NCBI RefSeq assembly: GCF_900220995.1
Contig: NZ_OBQF01000002.1
Span: 124,001 to 188,000, forward strand
DNA length: 64,000 nt
Direction of reading: 5' to 3'
Origin: Salinicoccus kekensis
Lineage (GTDB): Bacteria; Bacillota; Bacilli; Staphylococcales; Salinicoccaceae
The notes beneath the pieces are model-generated. The model made no database searches. It saw only the letters and a program-made list of their open reading frames with translations, and was not told the DNA's origin. The position numbers were made by a program, and so were the translations under genes. Shown here in pieces: positions 1 through 9,568 of the stretch. Within the stretch, counting starts at the first letter, position 1. The number at the start of each line of letters is the position of its first letter.

Positions 1-469
1 GAATATAAGTTTTAGGTCAAAGTAGAAGCTATAATAAGCAACTTAACCAACAACTAATGACAAGCAGTTAATCAAGCCACTTAGTTGCTTGGAAAAATTA
101 TTAAAGATGAACTACCTCGCCATTTAAAATACCATGCATTTACTAGTTATAAAGAAAAGACGATAGCTAGCTTCTGTTCAAAGTTATCTAACAGTCGCAA
201 TTCTTCTAATCGTCTTTCAACTTCATACTTTAATTATCCTTATTACCATAAATTCTACTAAATAGAATAATAGCTCAGCTAAGTAAAATAAATGATATTT
301 ATCTACATTAATTCGTAAATAAATAAAGATTGTCTACGAGCATTATATTACTTACTAAAAAGCAAGATTCTCTTTCGCAATAACCCATCAAATATTGTAT
401 AATCAAAGAGATTCAATTTAATTATAATAAACTCTATAATATTAATGGGCATAGAAGTTCAGGTTAATT
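1..469. other. AT-rich flank without a supported gene
   Basis: Very AT-rich DNA downstream of the minus-strand ATPase gene. Short open stretches exist in one forward frame but are cut by several stops and lack a ribosome binding site, so no gene is called. An 8-bp inverted repeat (AAGCAACT at 36-43, AGTTGCTT at 83-90) is present with no obvious role. It could be decayed mobile or plasmid-derived DNA, but nothing identifies it. Confidence 0.4.
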
Positions 470-2155
470 TTAAACACATTTCGCTAAGAGTTTTTTTATC
501 TTTAAAGAAACTTCAGTGTAATCTCTCTTTTCGAGTAAACTATGCTTCTCTTCCAAGACAATAGTCTTTCCTTCAAAATTTATATCATCCATTTCCACAA
601 GACCCAAAATCAGTTGAGAATTTTCCGGTTTCTTTTCTATAATAAATTCTAACATTTTATCTAAATTTGCTTTTTCTTGGTCTTGTTGATTTGGTGAGTC
701 AATAACTATAGGGCAAAAAACCGAAGTGGAATACTCACTCATTACTTCGAGTATGCTAAAGTAGTATGCGAGTAAAGCCCTCGGTTTACCACTTCCTGTT
801 TCAGAAATTTTTGCGTAAATTGATTTATAGGATTTCTCATTCATCGTTAATACCCTAAGCTCCTTTAAATTATTTTGCATTAATTTATAGTATTTTGTCT
901 TGATTTTTTTTTGCCTTTTTTTGTCTTCAAATATTTGGATCTCTTCTTTTAGAGAGTCTATTCTTTCTTCGTTATTGACGATTTCGTTATTTAATAAACT
1001 TATTTCATTTTTCATAAGAAGATTCATTTCTCGTTTACCTTCATTTAGGATTATATCCTTAAACTTGACTGCTCCTTGTTTTTTTGAAAGTATTTCCTCT
1101 ATTTTTTCTTGTTCAAGATTATTCATATCGTAAATTTCATATTCATTTTGAATATCTTTTACCGTCTTTTTGTAATTAAAGTTCAATTCAAGTAGTAAGT
1201 CTTGACATGTATCTTCGTCCTTAGCGATAAAAAAACGTTCTGCAAATGAATTCTCATATATATTCCCACATGTCGGACATTCTACTGAATCGGTTTGTTC
1301 CATTGCAAATTCAAAATCATCTTCTAATTCAGCGAGAGTGCTCTTCACTACATTGATTTGTTGCTCTATATGTATTTTGTGATTTTCTAACTCTAAAATT
1401 CCTTGCTTGAGTTTAGAGCCCTTTCTATTTAATTCATCGTAATGCCATAATAATTCATCAATTTCTTTTTTAAATTGAACTGTATCAACAGCCACAATTT
1501 CATCCTGTATTTGTTCACTAACTTTAGTAGTAAAATCACTAGAAATTTTCTTTGTATTTTTTAAAACAGATATATCTCTTTTAATATTTCTTATGGCTGC
1601 ATTTAGTTCATAGTACTCATTTGGTTTAATACCAGTATGATAATTTATTACATCATTCTTCCAACTACTAAATTGGCTTAAGTTATTAAAGGATGCCCAA
1701 TTACTGGTCCAGCTTATATCTTGGTCGATGTAAAAGGGCAAAAAAAAGTAAGCAGGAGGTGGAGTTTGGGATTCACCTTGTCTATTATTAAGGATTAACC
1801 TGTAGTTAAATAATTCCGCTATAAAAGGCCCTATACCATTTGTTATATTATCAAAAGTATCTATAATATTCAGTTCTTCATCAAAAACAGCAAAAAATTT
1901 CTCTTTTCTTAGAATAGAATAGGTCTTTTTTTCAAGAGAAAATTTAACTAGAGAAATAACATTTGCATCCTTCCATTTAGGATGTAGATCTTTAGGATCA
2001 GCTCCAAAAGTCCAATAAATACTTTTTAGTAAGGATGACTTTCCAGTGTGATTATCTCCACTTATCACTGTTATATTTGGATGAAATATTATCTTCTTTG
2101 CTCTTTCTTCTTGGAATGATATTAGATTTATTTCCTTTATAATCATTTTTTTCAT
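470..2155 (-). CDS. SMC/Rad50-like zinc-hook ATPase of a two-gene nuclease-ATPase defence system (LmuB-like)
   Basis: 561-residue ATPase with the layout of a short Rad50/SMC protein. Walker A is GDNHTGKS at residues 33-40 and a Q-loop-like patch lies near 142. A coiled-coil middle contains a CPTC zinc-hook motif at 293-296. A signature-like segment sits near 451-465 and a Walker B-like strand ends in IDSP near 485-488. Start is fixed by GAGGT upstream of ATG at 2155. It follows the nuclease gene by 45 bp and is surely co-transcribed. Known biology: Lamassu systems pair an SMC-like sensor ATPase (LmuB) with an effector such as a Cap4/DUF4297 nuclease (LmuA), and some types have only these two genes. 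Inference: phage or plasmid DNA sensing. The usual Walker B glutamate is replaced by serine. Family placement beyond 'AAA_23/SMC-like' is tentative. Confidence 0.75.
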   Translation of the reverse strand: MKKMIIKEINLISFQEERAKKIIFHPNITVISGDNHTGKSSLLKSIYWTFGADPKDLHPKWKDANVISLVKFSLEKKTYSILRKEKFFAVFDEELNIIDTFDNITNGIGPFIAELFNYRLILNNRQGESQTPPPAYFFLPFYIDQDISWTSNWASFNNLSQFSSWKNDVINYHTGIKPNEYYELNAAIRNIKRDISVLKNTKKISSDFTTKVSEQIQDEIVAVDTVQFKKEIDELLWHYDELNRKGSKLKQGILELENHKIHIEQQINVVKSTLAELEDDFEFAMEQTDSVECPTCGNIYENSFAERFFIAKDEDTCQDLLLELNFNYKKTVKDIQNEYEIYDMNNLEQEKIEEILSKKQGAVKFKDIILNEGKREMNLLMKNEISLLNNEIVNNEERIDSLKEEIQIFEDKKRQKKIKTKYYKLMQNNLKELRVLTMNEKSYKSIYAKISETGSGKPRALLAYYFSILEVMSEYSTSVFCPIVIDSPNQQDQEKANLDKMLEFIIEKKPENSQLILGLVEMDDINFEGKTIVLEEKHSLLEKRDYTEVSLKIKKLLAKCV

Positions 2156-2200
2156 AGTTATTTAACCTCAAATTCCGAATTAATCTTCTAAAATTTTCGT

Positions 2201-3298
2201 TCATTTGCTAAACTCCATTAAGATTATGACTTTGATATAAAATTCATTGTAAAAGGATCGAGTGTTTCTCGAAATATAATCATTAAAGACAGGTTTCAGT
2301 AAATCCTCTTGAAGACTGATGATTTGTTTTCCTTTATATGGTTGTACCATTTTTGATATTTCATCAATAATTTCTTTCAATTTCAAATTAGCATAATTCA
2401 TCTTGTCAATTCTGAATTTATCCCATTCTTGCTTTATTTTAAGACGATCTGAAAAAGGTATCTTTTCTTTTATCAGAGAGTCGCTAATAAATTCCCATAG
2501 TTTTTGATCTTCATCATCTAAAGAGAATACTTGGATATGTTCTTTAAATTGCTCTCGGCTAATCCCTTTACGTTTTGCTAATTCTTCGAAAGACGAAATA
2601 TCATTTTCATAGTTATTCTTTACCTTCACTTCACTAAATAGGGCATCATATATTACACTAACCTTATATTTAATGTCAGGATTCTGTTTTTCAATGAACT
2701 CAGAAATTTTTCCCTTTAAGTAAGTTTCACGATTATTTATTAATAGATCTGAAACCTCAAAAAATGTTAACTCAATAAAGTCAGGGTCATCTTCTAATTG
2801 ATGCTCCTCCATAACTTTATGAATAATTTCTGAAATTGAATCTTGTTCTAATTCAGAAAGACAAATTCTTTTCTTTTCAATGCTCCGTCCACCATTTAAT
2901 AACTTCAAATTATAAGTATAATTTGAAATGAAATTAAGAGATAAGGTGTGTTCCGGGAACTGCATCTTGCATTCATACATTTTCCCTAGAATTGATAAAG
3001 ACGGGCCCTTTTTTCCTTCTTTTCTGTTGGTTAAAGATTTCAAAGTCCAATTTTTTGAACTTGTTTTTATTTGAAAAAAAGAAATGTTTTCAGGATCTGT
3101 AGCTGAGTCATAAATAACCACATCATCATAATAGTCCATAATTAATAAGAAATCTTCTTCGATTTCGTACATTTCCATCATTTTTAAAATAGCCCAATCT
3201 TTTTGATAATCAAATCTGTTTGAAGAGCGAGGACCACTAACATCTCTAGGCTTAACAAATGAATCTTTTATTTTATCCATATAATCAATCCCACTCAT
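2201..3298 (-). CDS. DUF4297/Cap4-like PD-(D/E)xK nuclease, probable effector (LmuA-like)
   Basis: 365-residue protein whose N-terminal 90 residues resemble the DUF4297/Cap4 endonuclease core: RFDYQ near 28-32, an acidic DDV near 58-60 and FFQIK near 74-78, where the Q-x-K replaces E-x-K as in many Cap4-type nucleases. The remaining ~270 residues are helical, charged and not recognised; in this family that part is a specificity or partner-binding region. First gene of the pair with the SMC-like ATPase. No good ribosome site precedes the first ATG; the ATG at 3280 has GTGGGA eight bases upstream and may be the real start. Very AT-rich, like the ATPase and unlike most of the window, consistent with horizontal transfer. 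Inference: DNA-degrading effector held in check by the ATPase. Confidence 0.65.
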   Translation of the reverse strand: MSGIDYMDKIKDSFVKPRDVSGPRSSNRFDYQKDWAILKMMEMYEIEEDFLLIMDYYDDVVIYDSATDPENISFFQIKTSSKNWTLKSLTNRKEGKKGPSLSILGKMYECKMQFPEHTLSLNFISNYTYNLKLLNGGRSIEKKRICLSELEQDSISEIIHKVMEEHQLEDDPDFIELTFFEVSDLLINNRETYLKGKISEFIEKQNPDIKYKVSVIYDALFSEVKVKNNYENDISSFEELAKRKGISREQFKEHIQVFSLDDEDQKLWEFISDSLIKEKIPFSDRLKIKQEWDKFRIDKMNYANLKLKEIIDEISKMVQPYKGKQIISLQEDLLKPVFNDYISRNTRSFYNEFYIKVIILMEFSK

Positions 3299-3748
3299 AT
3301 TAAATCTGATAATTTTAAATTATAAAATAATTCTTTCTTAATTGTAACTATAAAGTAGATTTTTAACAATATTTATTACTATATAAGAATACTAAAATAC
3401 TCAAGCAGGAGAGCTTGTTAAAGAACCTTACTACGCAATAAATAAAATTATTGTTTTCTCAATAAATATTGTAAGTACTTAAGATTTTCAAATTTTCATA
3501 AATGTAATATTATATCGATTAGAAGTTTTAAAATATTTCACTTATTGATTTTCTTACTTTCAAAGCGCCTATAACCGATAAAAATATTTTTATTTTGCAA
3601 AATAGTATATCTTTTAAAATTCTTGAGTAGTACCTTTTAGTATCTTGTAAATTACTATTAATTAAGTTGTATTCACATCCTCTTTTTATATAACTGTAAA
3701 TTTGTGACTCATGGCTAAGTGAGTTGTCATTTATTCATCCAATACTTT
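3299..3748. other. 450-bp AT-rich intergenic gap in the defence island
   Basis: Separates the nuclease/ATPase pair from hsdS. No open frame with a ribosome site was seen on either strand, and no clear hairpin terminator. It must hold the promoter of the minus-strand nuclease gene near 3300-3400, but no convincing -35/-10 pair was picked out. Confidence 0.5.
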
Positions 3749-4984
3749 TTAACTCAAATACATTTTTTGAAGTAATGTTTTTTTTCTATTTTTCATTTGC
3801 TCAATCTTAGAGTTTCTTATCTCAATTAATTTATTAAATTTTTCTAGAAATGAACTTATCTTTTTTTGTTCTTCATAAGTAGGCAAGTCAATTTTTAATT
3901 TTTTAATATCATTGTTATAAAGGTGAACTACGGTCTTCCCTTGAGAAAACTTAGAGAGTCTCTTCTTATATCTTCCATTTATTATCATTGAAATAAAAGT
4001 TCCTAAATAGCCATTTATTGGATTCAAAATGTTTATATCCCCCCCTACTAAAACACTCCTGACATTAATAGCAGTAGCCTTAGCAATATCAATTGGTGTT
4101 TCTCCTGAAGACGGAATCAGTACACTATTTTTATAAGCTACTTTTAAAAATTGTGCAGGCAAATTTGTTTTACTATGAACCTCATTTATTACATCCTTAT
4201 ACCTTGTATATAGTTCTCCGTAAAGCACACAAGGTTCACCCTCATTTGTAAGATCACTTTTGGATATGTCTTTCCCTTTGCTGAAACTAGCAATCTCACC
4301 TATTTTTTTCTCTTCCCACTCCGGATAGTCATTACCATTCTCATCTTTGAACCTTAATTCTTGAGAGAAAATCTTTTGCATATACCCCTTCTTCTGTTCT
4401 TCCAATAATTCAAGCTTCTTCTCTTCCAACTCAATCAGTCGATCAAGCTTGTTGAAGAACTCGCCAATCTTTTCTTGTTCTTCTTCTGAAGTAGTATGAA
4501 TTGGTAATAGACTGTACTCTTTTCCATTGATTCCTGGTTGCCCAGATCTCATGGACATGACCTTAACCCATTTATCATATTTCTGAGTCAAAGTCTGAGG
4601 ATAGATGAAGTTAGGATTGAATCCCCCCTTCAACTCAAACTTAATAAGAAAGCCAGCAAAGTAATACTTTAAATTTTGATTTAAAGAACGATGTAAATAA
4701 CTCTTTCCAGTACTCGCTCCAGTGCGAGCAAAAAGAATATCTTCTTCATTCAATAAGTATCTATCGTTTATTTCAGAAGGACTAGTAAAGTCCTTCGTAT
4801 TCAATTTTCTTGACTGTTCTTCTATATCTGTTATTCGTACATATACGTTTTCACCATCGAAGTCAGTTGCAGCTGTATTCATACCATACATAGCATTTTG
4901 ACTGATTTCTCCTAGTTTCTTCTCTTCCCACTCTCCACTAAACTCTGGGAACCTCAACTCAGGTACATTCTGTTTACTCATCAT
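3749..4984 (-). CDS. hsdS: Type I restriction-modification specificity subunit HsdS
   Basis: Binds DNA and sets the bipartite recognition sequence for the HsdM2S methylase and the HsdR2M2S nuclease. Two target-recognition domains are visible, each opening with the family motif W-E-x-K-K-(L/I)-G-E-I (near residues 22 and 222). They are separated by the charged coiled coil ELEEKKLELLEEQKKG and followed by a C-terminal helix with repeated K/N-R-K. Length of about 411 residues is normal. The start is placed at the tandem ATG overlapping the last 11 bases of hsdM; GTG at 4993 is an alternative. The overlap implies translational coupling. The gene is more AT-rich than hsdM/hsdR, especially at its downstream end, as expected if specificity genes are exchanged independently. 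Confidence 0.92.
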   Translation of the reverse strand: MMSKQNVPELRFPEFSGEWEEKKLGEISQNAMYGMNTAATDFDGENVYVRITDIEEQSRKLNTKDFTSPSEINDRYLLNEEDILFARTGASTGKSYLHRSLNQNLKYYFAGFLIKFELKGGFNPNFIYPQTLTQKYDKWVKVMSMRSGQPGINGKEYSLLPIHTTSEEEQEKIGEFFNKLDRLIELEEKKLELLEEQKKGYMQKIFSQELRFKDENGNDYPEWEEKKIGEIASFSKGKDISKSDLTNEGEPCVLYGELYTRYKDVINEVHSKTNLPAQFLKVAYKNSVLIPSSGETPIDIAKATAINVRSVLVGGDINILNPINGYLGTFISMIINGRYKKRLSKFSQGKTVVHLYNNDIKKLKIDLPTYEEQKKISSFLEKFNKLIEIRNSKIEQMKNRKKTLLQKMYLS

Positions 4985-6530
4985 ACAACACACCCAGTTC
5001 TTTCAAATATCCATCGATTTCTGCTTCAAGTGTTTCGATTTCTGCATCGATTGCCTTGATGTCCTTCTGGACCTGCTCGAGATCTACGGGTTCTTCTTCT
5101 TCGAATGTATCGACATATCTCGGAATGTTCAGGTTATAGTCGTTCTCTTCTATTTCTTCGAGTGTTGCGGCATAGCTGTATTTATCTACAGTCTCCCTGG
5201 TGCGGTATGTTTCGAGGACCTTCTCGACGTCTTCATCACGCAGGTGATTCTGATTTTTGCCCTTCTCGAATGAACTTGAAGCATCAATAAACAGTACATC
5301 ATCTGTTTCTCTTGATTTCTTGAAAACTAAGATCGTCGTTGGAATACTCGTTCCAAAGAAGATATTCGCAGGCAGTCCAATCACTGCATCAAGATAGTTT
5401 TTCTGTTCAATCAAGTACTTTCGGATGGTACCTTCCCCTGCGCCTCTGAAAAGTACGCCGTGAGGAAGTACAACTGCCATAGTGCCGTTATCATCCAAGT
5501 AATGCACCATATGCTGGACGAATGCAAAGTCAGCTTTAGATTTAGGTGCGAGCTTACCGTAACCACTGAACCGTTCGTCATCATTAAATGACGGATCAGC
5601 ACTCCACTTCGCACTGTACGGTGGATTCGCAACAACCGCTTCAAACTTCATGTCCATGAAAGCCGGCTCCTCAAGTGTATCGCCGTTTTCAATCGTAAAC
5701 GCCTTATAGTTCACATCATGAAGCAGCATATTCATGCGTGCCAGGTTGTAAGTTGTACTGTTGTATTCCTGCCCGTAAAAGTGTCTGACATTCGCATGCT
5801 TCCCAACACGGAGCAGAAGTGAACCGGACCCGCAGGTCGGGTCATAGACATTCCTCAGGTTTTCCTTACCTGTCGTGACTATTTCCGCCAGAATCTTCGA
5901 TACCTGCTGCGGCGTATAGAACTCACCGGCCTTTTTTCCGGCCGTTGCCGCGAACTGGCCGATCATATACTCATAGGCATCACCGAGCATATCTATTTCC
6001 AAATCACTATGTACAAACGGCAATGTCGATAGATTTACCATTACTTTGGAAATCAATTTAGTTCTGGCGGACACGTTATTTCCGAGTCTTGATGACGTCA
6101 GGTCCATATCATCGAACAGATGAGTGAAATCATCCTCACTGGCTTCCCCGAGTGTAGATGCTTCCACTGCAGAAATCGCCTCCGACAGCTTCTCAATATC
6201 GAATTCACCTTGCTCGATTTCCTCAATCATCCGGCTGAACAAATACTTTGGCTCCACAATGTAACCGATGCGTGTCGTCAGTTCATCCTGTAAGGCTTCC
6301 CTGTATTCCTCGTCTTCCCAGGCCTCTTTGTATGAAATCCCATCTTCTTCCAAGAGGCTATTCACTTCATCTTCCGTCTTTTCCGATAAGAACCTGTAGA
6401 AGATAAGTCCCAATATGTAGTTTCTGAACTCACTTGCATCCATATTCCCTCTGAGGTCATTCGCTATAGACCATAATCTCTTGTGCAGTTCAGACTGCTG
6501 CTGGCGCTGTTTCTCCGTTACTGTCATCAT
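4974..6530 (-). CDS. hsdM: Type I restriction-modification methyltransferase subunit HsdM
   Basis: 518-residue N6-adenine DNA methyltransferase of the HsdM family. Visible are the N-terminal HsdM_N domain (about residues 10-150), AGEFYTP near 201, the SAM-binding motif DPTCGSGSLL at 230-239 and the catalytic NPPY at 302-305. AGGAGGAAC eight bases before the first ATG fixes the start. It lies 62 bp downstream of hsdR, and its 3' end overlaps hsdS. With HsdS it forms the host-protecting methylase. All catalytic motifs are intact, so the system is probably active. Confidence 0.95.
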   Translation of the reverse strand: MMTVTEKQRQQQSELHKRLWSIANDLRGNMDASEFRNYILGLIFYRFLSEKTEDEVNSLLEEDGISYKEAWEDEEYREALQDELTTRIGYIVEPKYLFSRMIEEIEQGEFDIEKLSEAISAVEASTLGEASEDDFTHLFDDMDLTSSRLGNNVSARTKLISKVMVNLSTLPFVHSDLEIDMLGDAYEYMIGQFAATAGKKAGEFYTPQQVSKILAEIVTTGKENLRNVYDPTCGSGSLLLRVGKHANVRHFYGQEYNSTTYNLARMNMLLHDVNYKAFTIENGDTLEEPAFMDMKFEAVVANPPYSAKWSADPSFNDDERFSGYGKLAPKSKADFAFVQHMVHYLDDNGTMAVVLPHGVLFRGAGEGTIRKYLIEQKNYLDAVIGLPANIFFGTSIPTTILVFKKSRETDDVLFIDASSSFEKGKNQNHLRDEDVEKVLETYRTRETVDKYSYAATLEEIEENDYNLNIPRYVDTFEEEEPVDLEQVQKDIKAIDAEIETLEAEIDGYLKELGVLYDE

Positions 6531-6592
6531 TTAAATCGTTCCTCCTATTAATACAGAAAAGACAACAAGTGATGCTTATGCACCACTTGAGT

Positions 6593-9382
6593 CTATTCCA
6601 CCAATCCAAATTTACGTGATACATTTTTTACAAATTGGTAAACCTTATTCACTTTCTTCCGCTTCTTCAAAAGCCCGCCGGTGACGCCTTTTTCTATATC
6701 CTTACGGTACAGCAGACCGCTGTAGTCATATTCTGTATATAAACTCCGTAATTGTTCCACCGGGTATTGTTCAGTCTCTGCAAAGTTTTTGAATTCCTGC
6801 AGTTTTTTATCTTCCTCAAAATCCAGGTAGACCTTCTCTATGTTGGCGTTCCTATCCAGTTTAGGCAGGACTTCATCCAGGAACTCCTGAATCAAATCTG
6901 CCTTCAGACGCAGATTTTCATCGTCCGCACGCTCAAGCATCAATTTGATCTGCTTACGCTCCTCGGCCTGTTTCTTCTTATTTTCCAGGTCGATATTCCC
7001 AATCAAATTGAGAATATAGCTGACATTCACTTTGTCATTTCTGATCACTTCTATCTCAAAATCAATGTCATTGATGACCGAAACCTTTTCACTATCCTTT
7101 TGTCGGACATACTTATCGTAGTAGTCCAAATATGCGCTTCTATAATCCTCATAGCCCTGCTCTGAAACGCCCAGGAGTGTTTTGGTGAAGTCGAATTCTT
7201 CGAACGTCTTAAGTTTCAGCAAGGCCCTTGCCGTTTGCCTGTAGGAGACGATAAACGCTTTGATTTCTTCTTCGTCTTCCAGGTGGTAGGCGTCCTGAGG
7301 GGTCGCTACTACAGTATGTAGCTCATTCATGCCTGCCTGGAAATCCTCAAGATACTCTTCAAAGGACTTGCTTAATACTACATCAGTATCCTCAGTATTG
7401 GAAAATAATCGTATGGCTTCATCCGTTTCTTTCTTCAGATCACGGTAGCTCACAATATTACCGTATGGCTTAGTCTGCTTTTCCACCCTGTTGGTCCTGG
7501 AGTATGCCTGGATCAGATCATGATGTTTCAAGTATTTATCTACATATAACGTATTCAATACTTTACTGTCAAAGCCGGTCAAAAACATATTGACCACAAT
7601 CAGGAGATCAATTTTCTCACCCGGTATCCCCTTCTTCATCCGCTTGGATATATCATCAAAATACTGGTCGTAGGTTTCAAGCGAGAAGTTCGTATTATAG
7701 TTTTCATTGTAATCATCGATGACTCTCGCAAGCCGGTCTTTGGCATGTTCCTTGACATCGCCTTCCCTCAAATCTTCATTGGCTTGATAGCTGAAGATTG
7801 TGGCGATGTTGAGAGGCTTACTGCCTGCTTCATGATTGATTTCCCTGAATTTATCATAGTATTTCATTGCTGTGTCTATACTCTGGGTCGCAAATATACT
7901 GGAATACTGACGGTCTTTTGTTTTGTTGTCATGAATACTGTGGATATGCCTTGCCACCATATCGATTCTATCATCCGCCATCCATATTTCATTTGTGTCG
8001 ATGGCTTTCACATATTCTTCACCAGAAGAGGTTGCCTTATCTTTAAAGGTATTGATGTACTCGATGGAGAAGCCCAGTACGTTCCCATCCCTTATGGCAT
8101 CCTTGATCAGATAATGATGCAGACACTTATCGAATATATCTGCGGTACTTCTTCCATCCTGGCTCTTATTATCGTCAAATCTCGGTGTACCAGTGAAGCC
8201 GAAGTACTGGGAATTCTGGAAATGCCTGCGGATCATCCTGTGCATATCACCAAACTGTGAGCGGTGACATTCATCGATGACGAAAATGACTTTATCTTCT
8301 TTATACTGGTGCATCACCGGAGCATTCGACTTCACGGCATTCGCCATCTTCTGTATCGTCGTGATGATCATCGGTTTGCTTTTATCTTCCAACTGCTCTA
8401 ATAGATGCTTTGTATTATCTGTATAGTCCACAGAACCCGGTTCGAACTTATCGAACTCTTTCTGCGTCTGGGTGTCCAGATCTTTTCGGTCCACAAGGAA
8501 GATGACTTTCTTTATCTCCTTCTCCTGGGCAAGCAGCTGGCTCGCCTTGAAGGACGTCAAAGTTTTACCGCTGCCGGTCGTGTGCCAAATGTAGCCGTTG
8601 TTGTTCGTTTCCAACGCACGCTTGATCAGCGCCTCTGTCGCATACATCTGATACGGCCGGAGCACGATCAAGTTCTTATCCGTTTCATCGACCACCATAT
8701 AGCGGCCGATCATTTTCGCCAGATGATGCGGCAGCATGAAACTGTCTATGAACTCGTGAACATTGGTGAGACGGTTATTCTCTTCATCCGTCCAGTAGAA
8801 CATATGGCTCTTATATATTTCTTTATCATTGTTGGCATAGTATCTCGTGTCGTTATAGTTGCTCAAGACAAATAACTGGGTATATCTGAACAACCCTGTA
8901 AAGTTGTGCCTACGGTAACGTTCGACCTGATTGAATGCTTCATTGATCGCCACACCGCGGCGCTTCAATTCTATCTGCATGACAGGCAGACCGTTGATGA
9001 GTACGGTCACATCATAACGGCCTTTATATTTATCTTCCACGCTGATTTGATTGGTGACTTGAAACTTATTTCTGCACCAGTTCTTCGAATCAAAGAACTC
9101 CAGATAAAGCTCCGTCTCATCATCCCGCTTCAAGACAAACTTATCCCTTAATATCCGGGCACTGTCGAAGACACTCTTATTGTTGATCTGGATCATCAGC
9201 CTTTTGAACTCACTGTCAGTCAGCGGCTGACCGTCAAGTTTATCTGCGTGTCTTTCATTTAATATAAGCCTGAAGTTTTCCTCCAGACTTTCATTGTTAT
9301 GTATAGCCGCTCTTTCATATCCAACCCTCTCCAGCTGGTCCATCACCTTACTCTCCAGAGCCAGCTCACTTTGGGTGCTCAT
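6593..9382 (-). CDS. hsdR: Type I restriction endonuclease/translocase subunit HsdR
   Basis: 929-residue motor nuclease. The N-terminal PD-(D/E)xK nuclease shows D124 and E138-L-K140. A superfamily 2 helicase motor follows, with Walker A GSGKT at 270-274, DECH at 370-373 and FTGTP near 396. The C-terminal region is helical and contacts HsdM. Intact and of normal length. First gene of the minus-strand hsdR-hsdM-hsdS group. The start has GGTGGGATGAGAT just upstream. Base composition is clearly less AT-rich than the flanking nuclease/ATPase genes and the divergent 524-residue gene. Confidence 0.95.
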   Translation of the reverse strand: MSTQSELALESKVMDQLERVGYERAAIHNNESLEENFRLILNERHADKLDGQPLTDSEFKRLMIQINNKSVFDSARILRDKFVLKRDDETELYLEFFDSKNWCRNKFQVTNQISVEDKYKGRYDVTVLINGLPVMQIELKRRGVAINEAFNQVERYRRHNFTGLFRYTQLFVLSNYNDTRYYANNDKEIYKSHMFYWTDEENNRLTNVHEFIDSFMLPHHLAKMIGRYMVVDETDKNLIVLRPYQMYATEALIKRALETNNNGYIWHTTGSGKTLTSFKASQLLAQEKEIKKVIFLVDRKDLDTQTQKEFDKFEPGSVDYTDNTKHLLEQLEDKSKPMIITTIQKMANAVKSNAPVMHQYKEDKVIFVIDECHRSQFGDMHRMIRRHFQNSQYFGFTGTPRFDDNKSQDGRSTADIFDKCLHHYLIKDAIRDGNVLGFSIEYINTFKDKATSSGEEYVKAIDTNEIWMADDRIDMVARHIHSIHDNKTKDRQYSSIFATQSIDTAMKYYDKFREINHEAGSKPLNIATIFSYQANEDLREGDVKEHAKDRLARVIDDYNENYNTNFSLETYDQYFDDISKRMKKGIPGEKIDLLIVVNMFLTGFDSKVLNTLYVDKYLKHHDLIQAYSRTNRVEKQTKPYGNIVSYRDLKKETDEAIRLFSNTEDTDVVLSKSFEEYLEDFQAGMNELHTVVATPQDAYHLEDEEEIKAFIVSYRQTARALLKLKTFEEFDFTKTLLGVSEQGYEDYRSAYLDYYDKYVRQKDSEKVSVINDIDFEIEVIRNDKVNVSYILNLIGNIDLENKKKQAEERKQIKLMLERADDENLRLKADLIQEFLDEVLPKLDRNANIEKVYLDFEEDKKLQEFKNFAETEQYPVEQLRSLYTEYDYSGLLYRKDIEKGVTGGLLKKRKKVNKVYQFVKNVSRKFGLVE

Positions 9383-9521
9383 ATCTCATCCCACCATTCG
9401 ATAAAATTGGAAGTTGGTTCCAGTATACTACAAAATCTCAAAATACAATAATGACTAAAATCTTCTTTAAATAGCATTATTACGATACTTCCTTAATTTT
9501 CTATTTATGGTTATAGTAATA

Positions 9522-9545
9522 GTATATTAAATATTTTTAATATAC
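9522..9545. promoter_or_regulatory. Perfect 10-bp-arm palindrome upstream of the 524-residue gene
   Basis: Arms GTATATTAAA and TTTAATATAC with a 4-bp TATT spacer, ending 23 bp before the ATG at 9569. It could be a repressor operator over the promoter, or a weak RNA hairpin near the start of the leader. It is the only long perfect palindrome noticed in the hsdR/524-aa divergent region. Confidence 0.55.
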
Positions 9546-9568
9546 AAAACTTTATACGAGGTGAAAAT

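Noticed and set aside
85-258. Open stretch in the left flank that might be a decayed gene
   Set aside because: Begins after in-frame stops, lacks a start and ribosome site, and its latter half is not protein-like.
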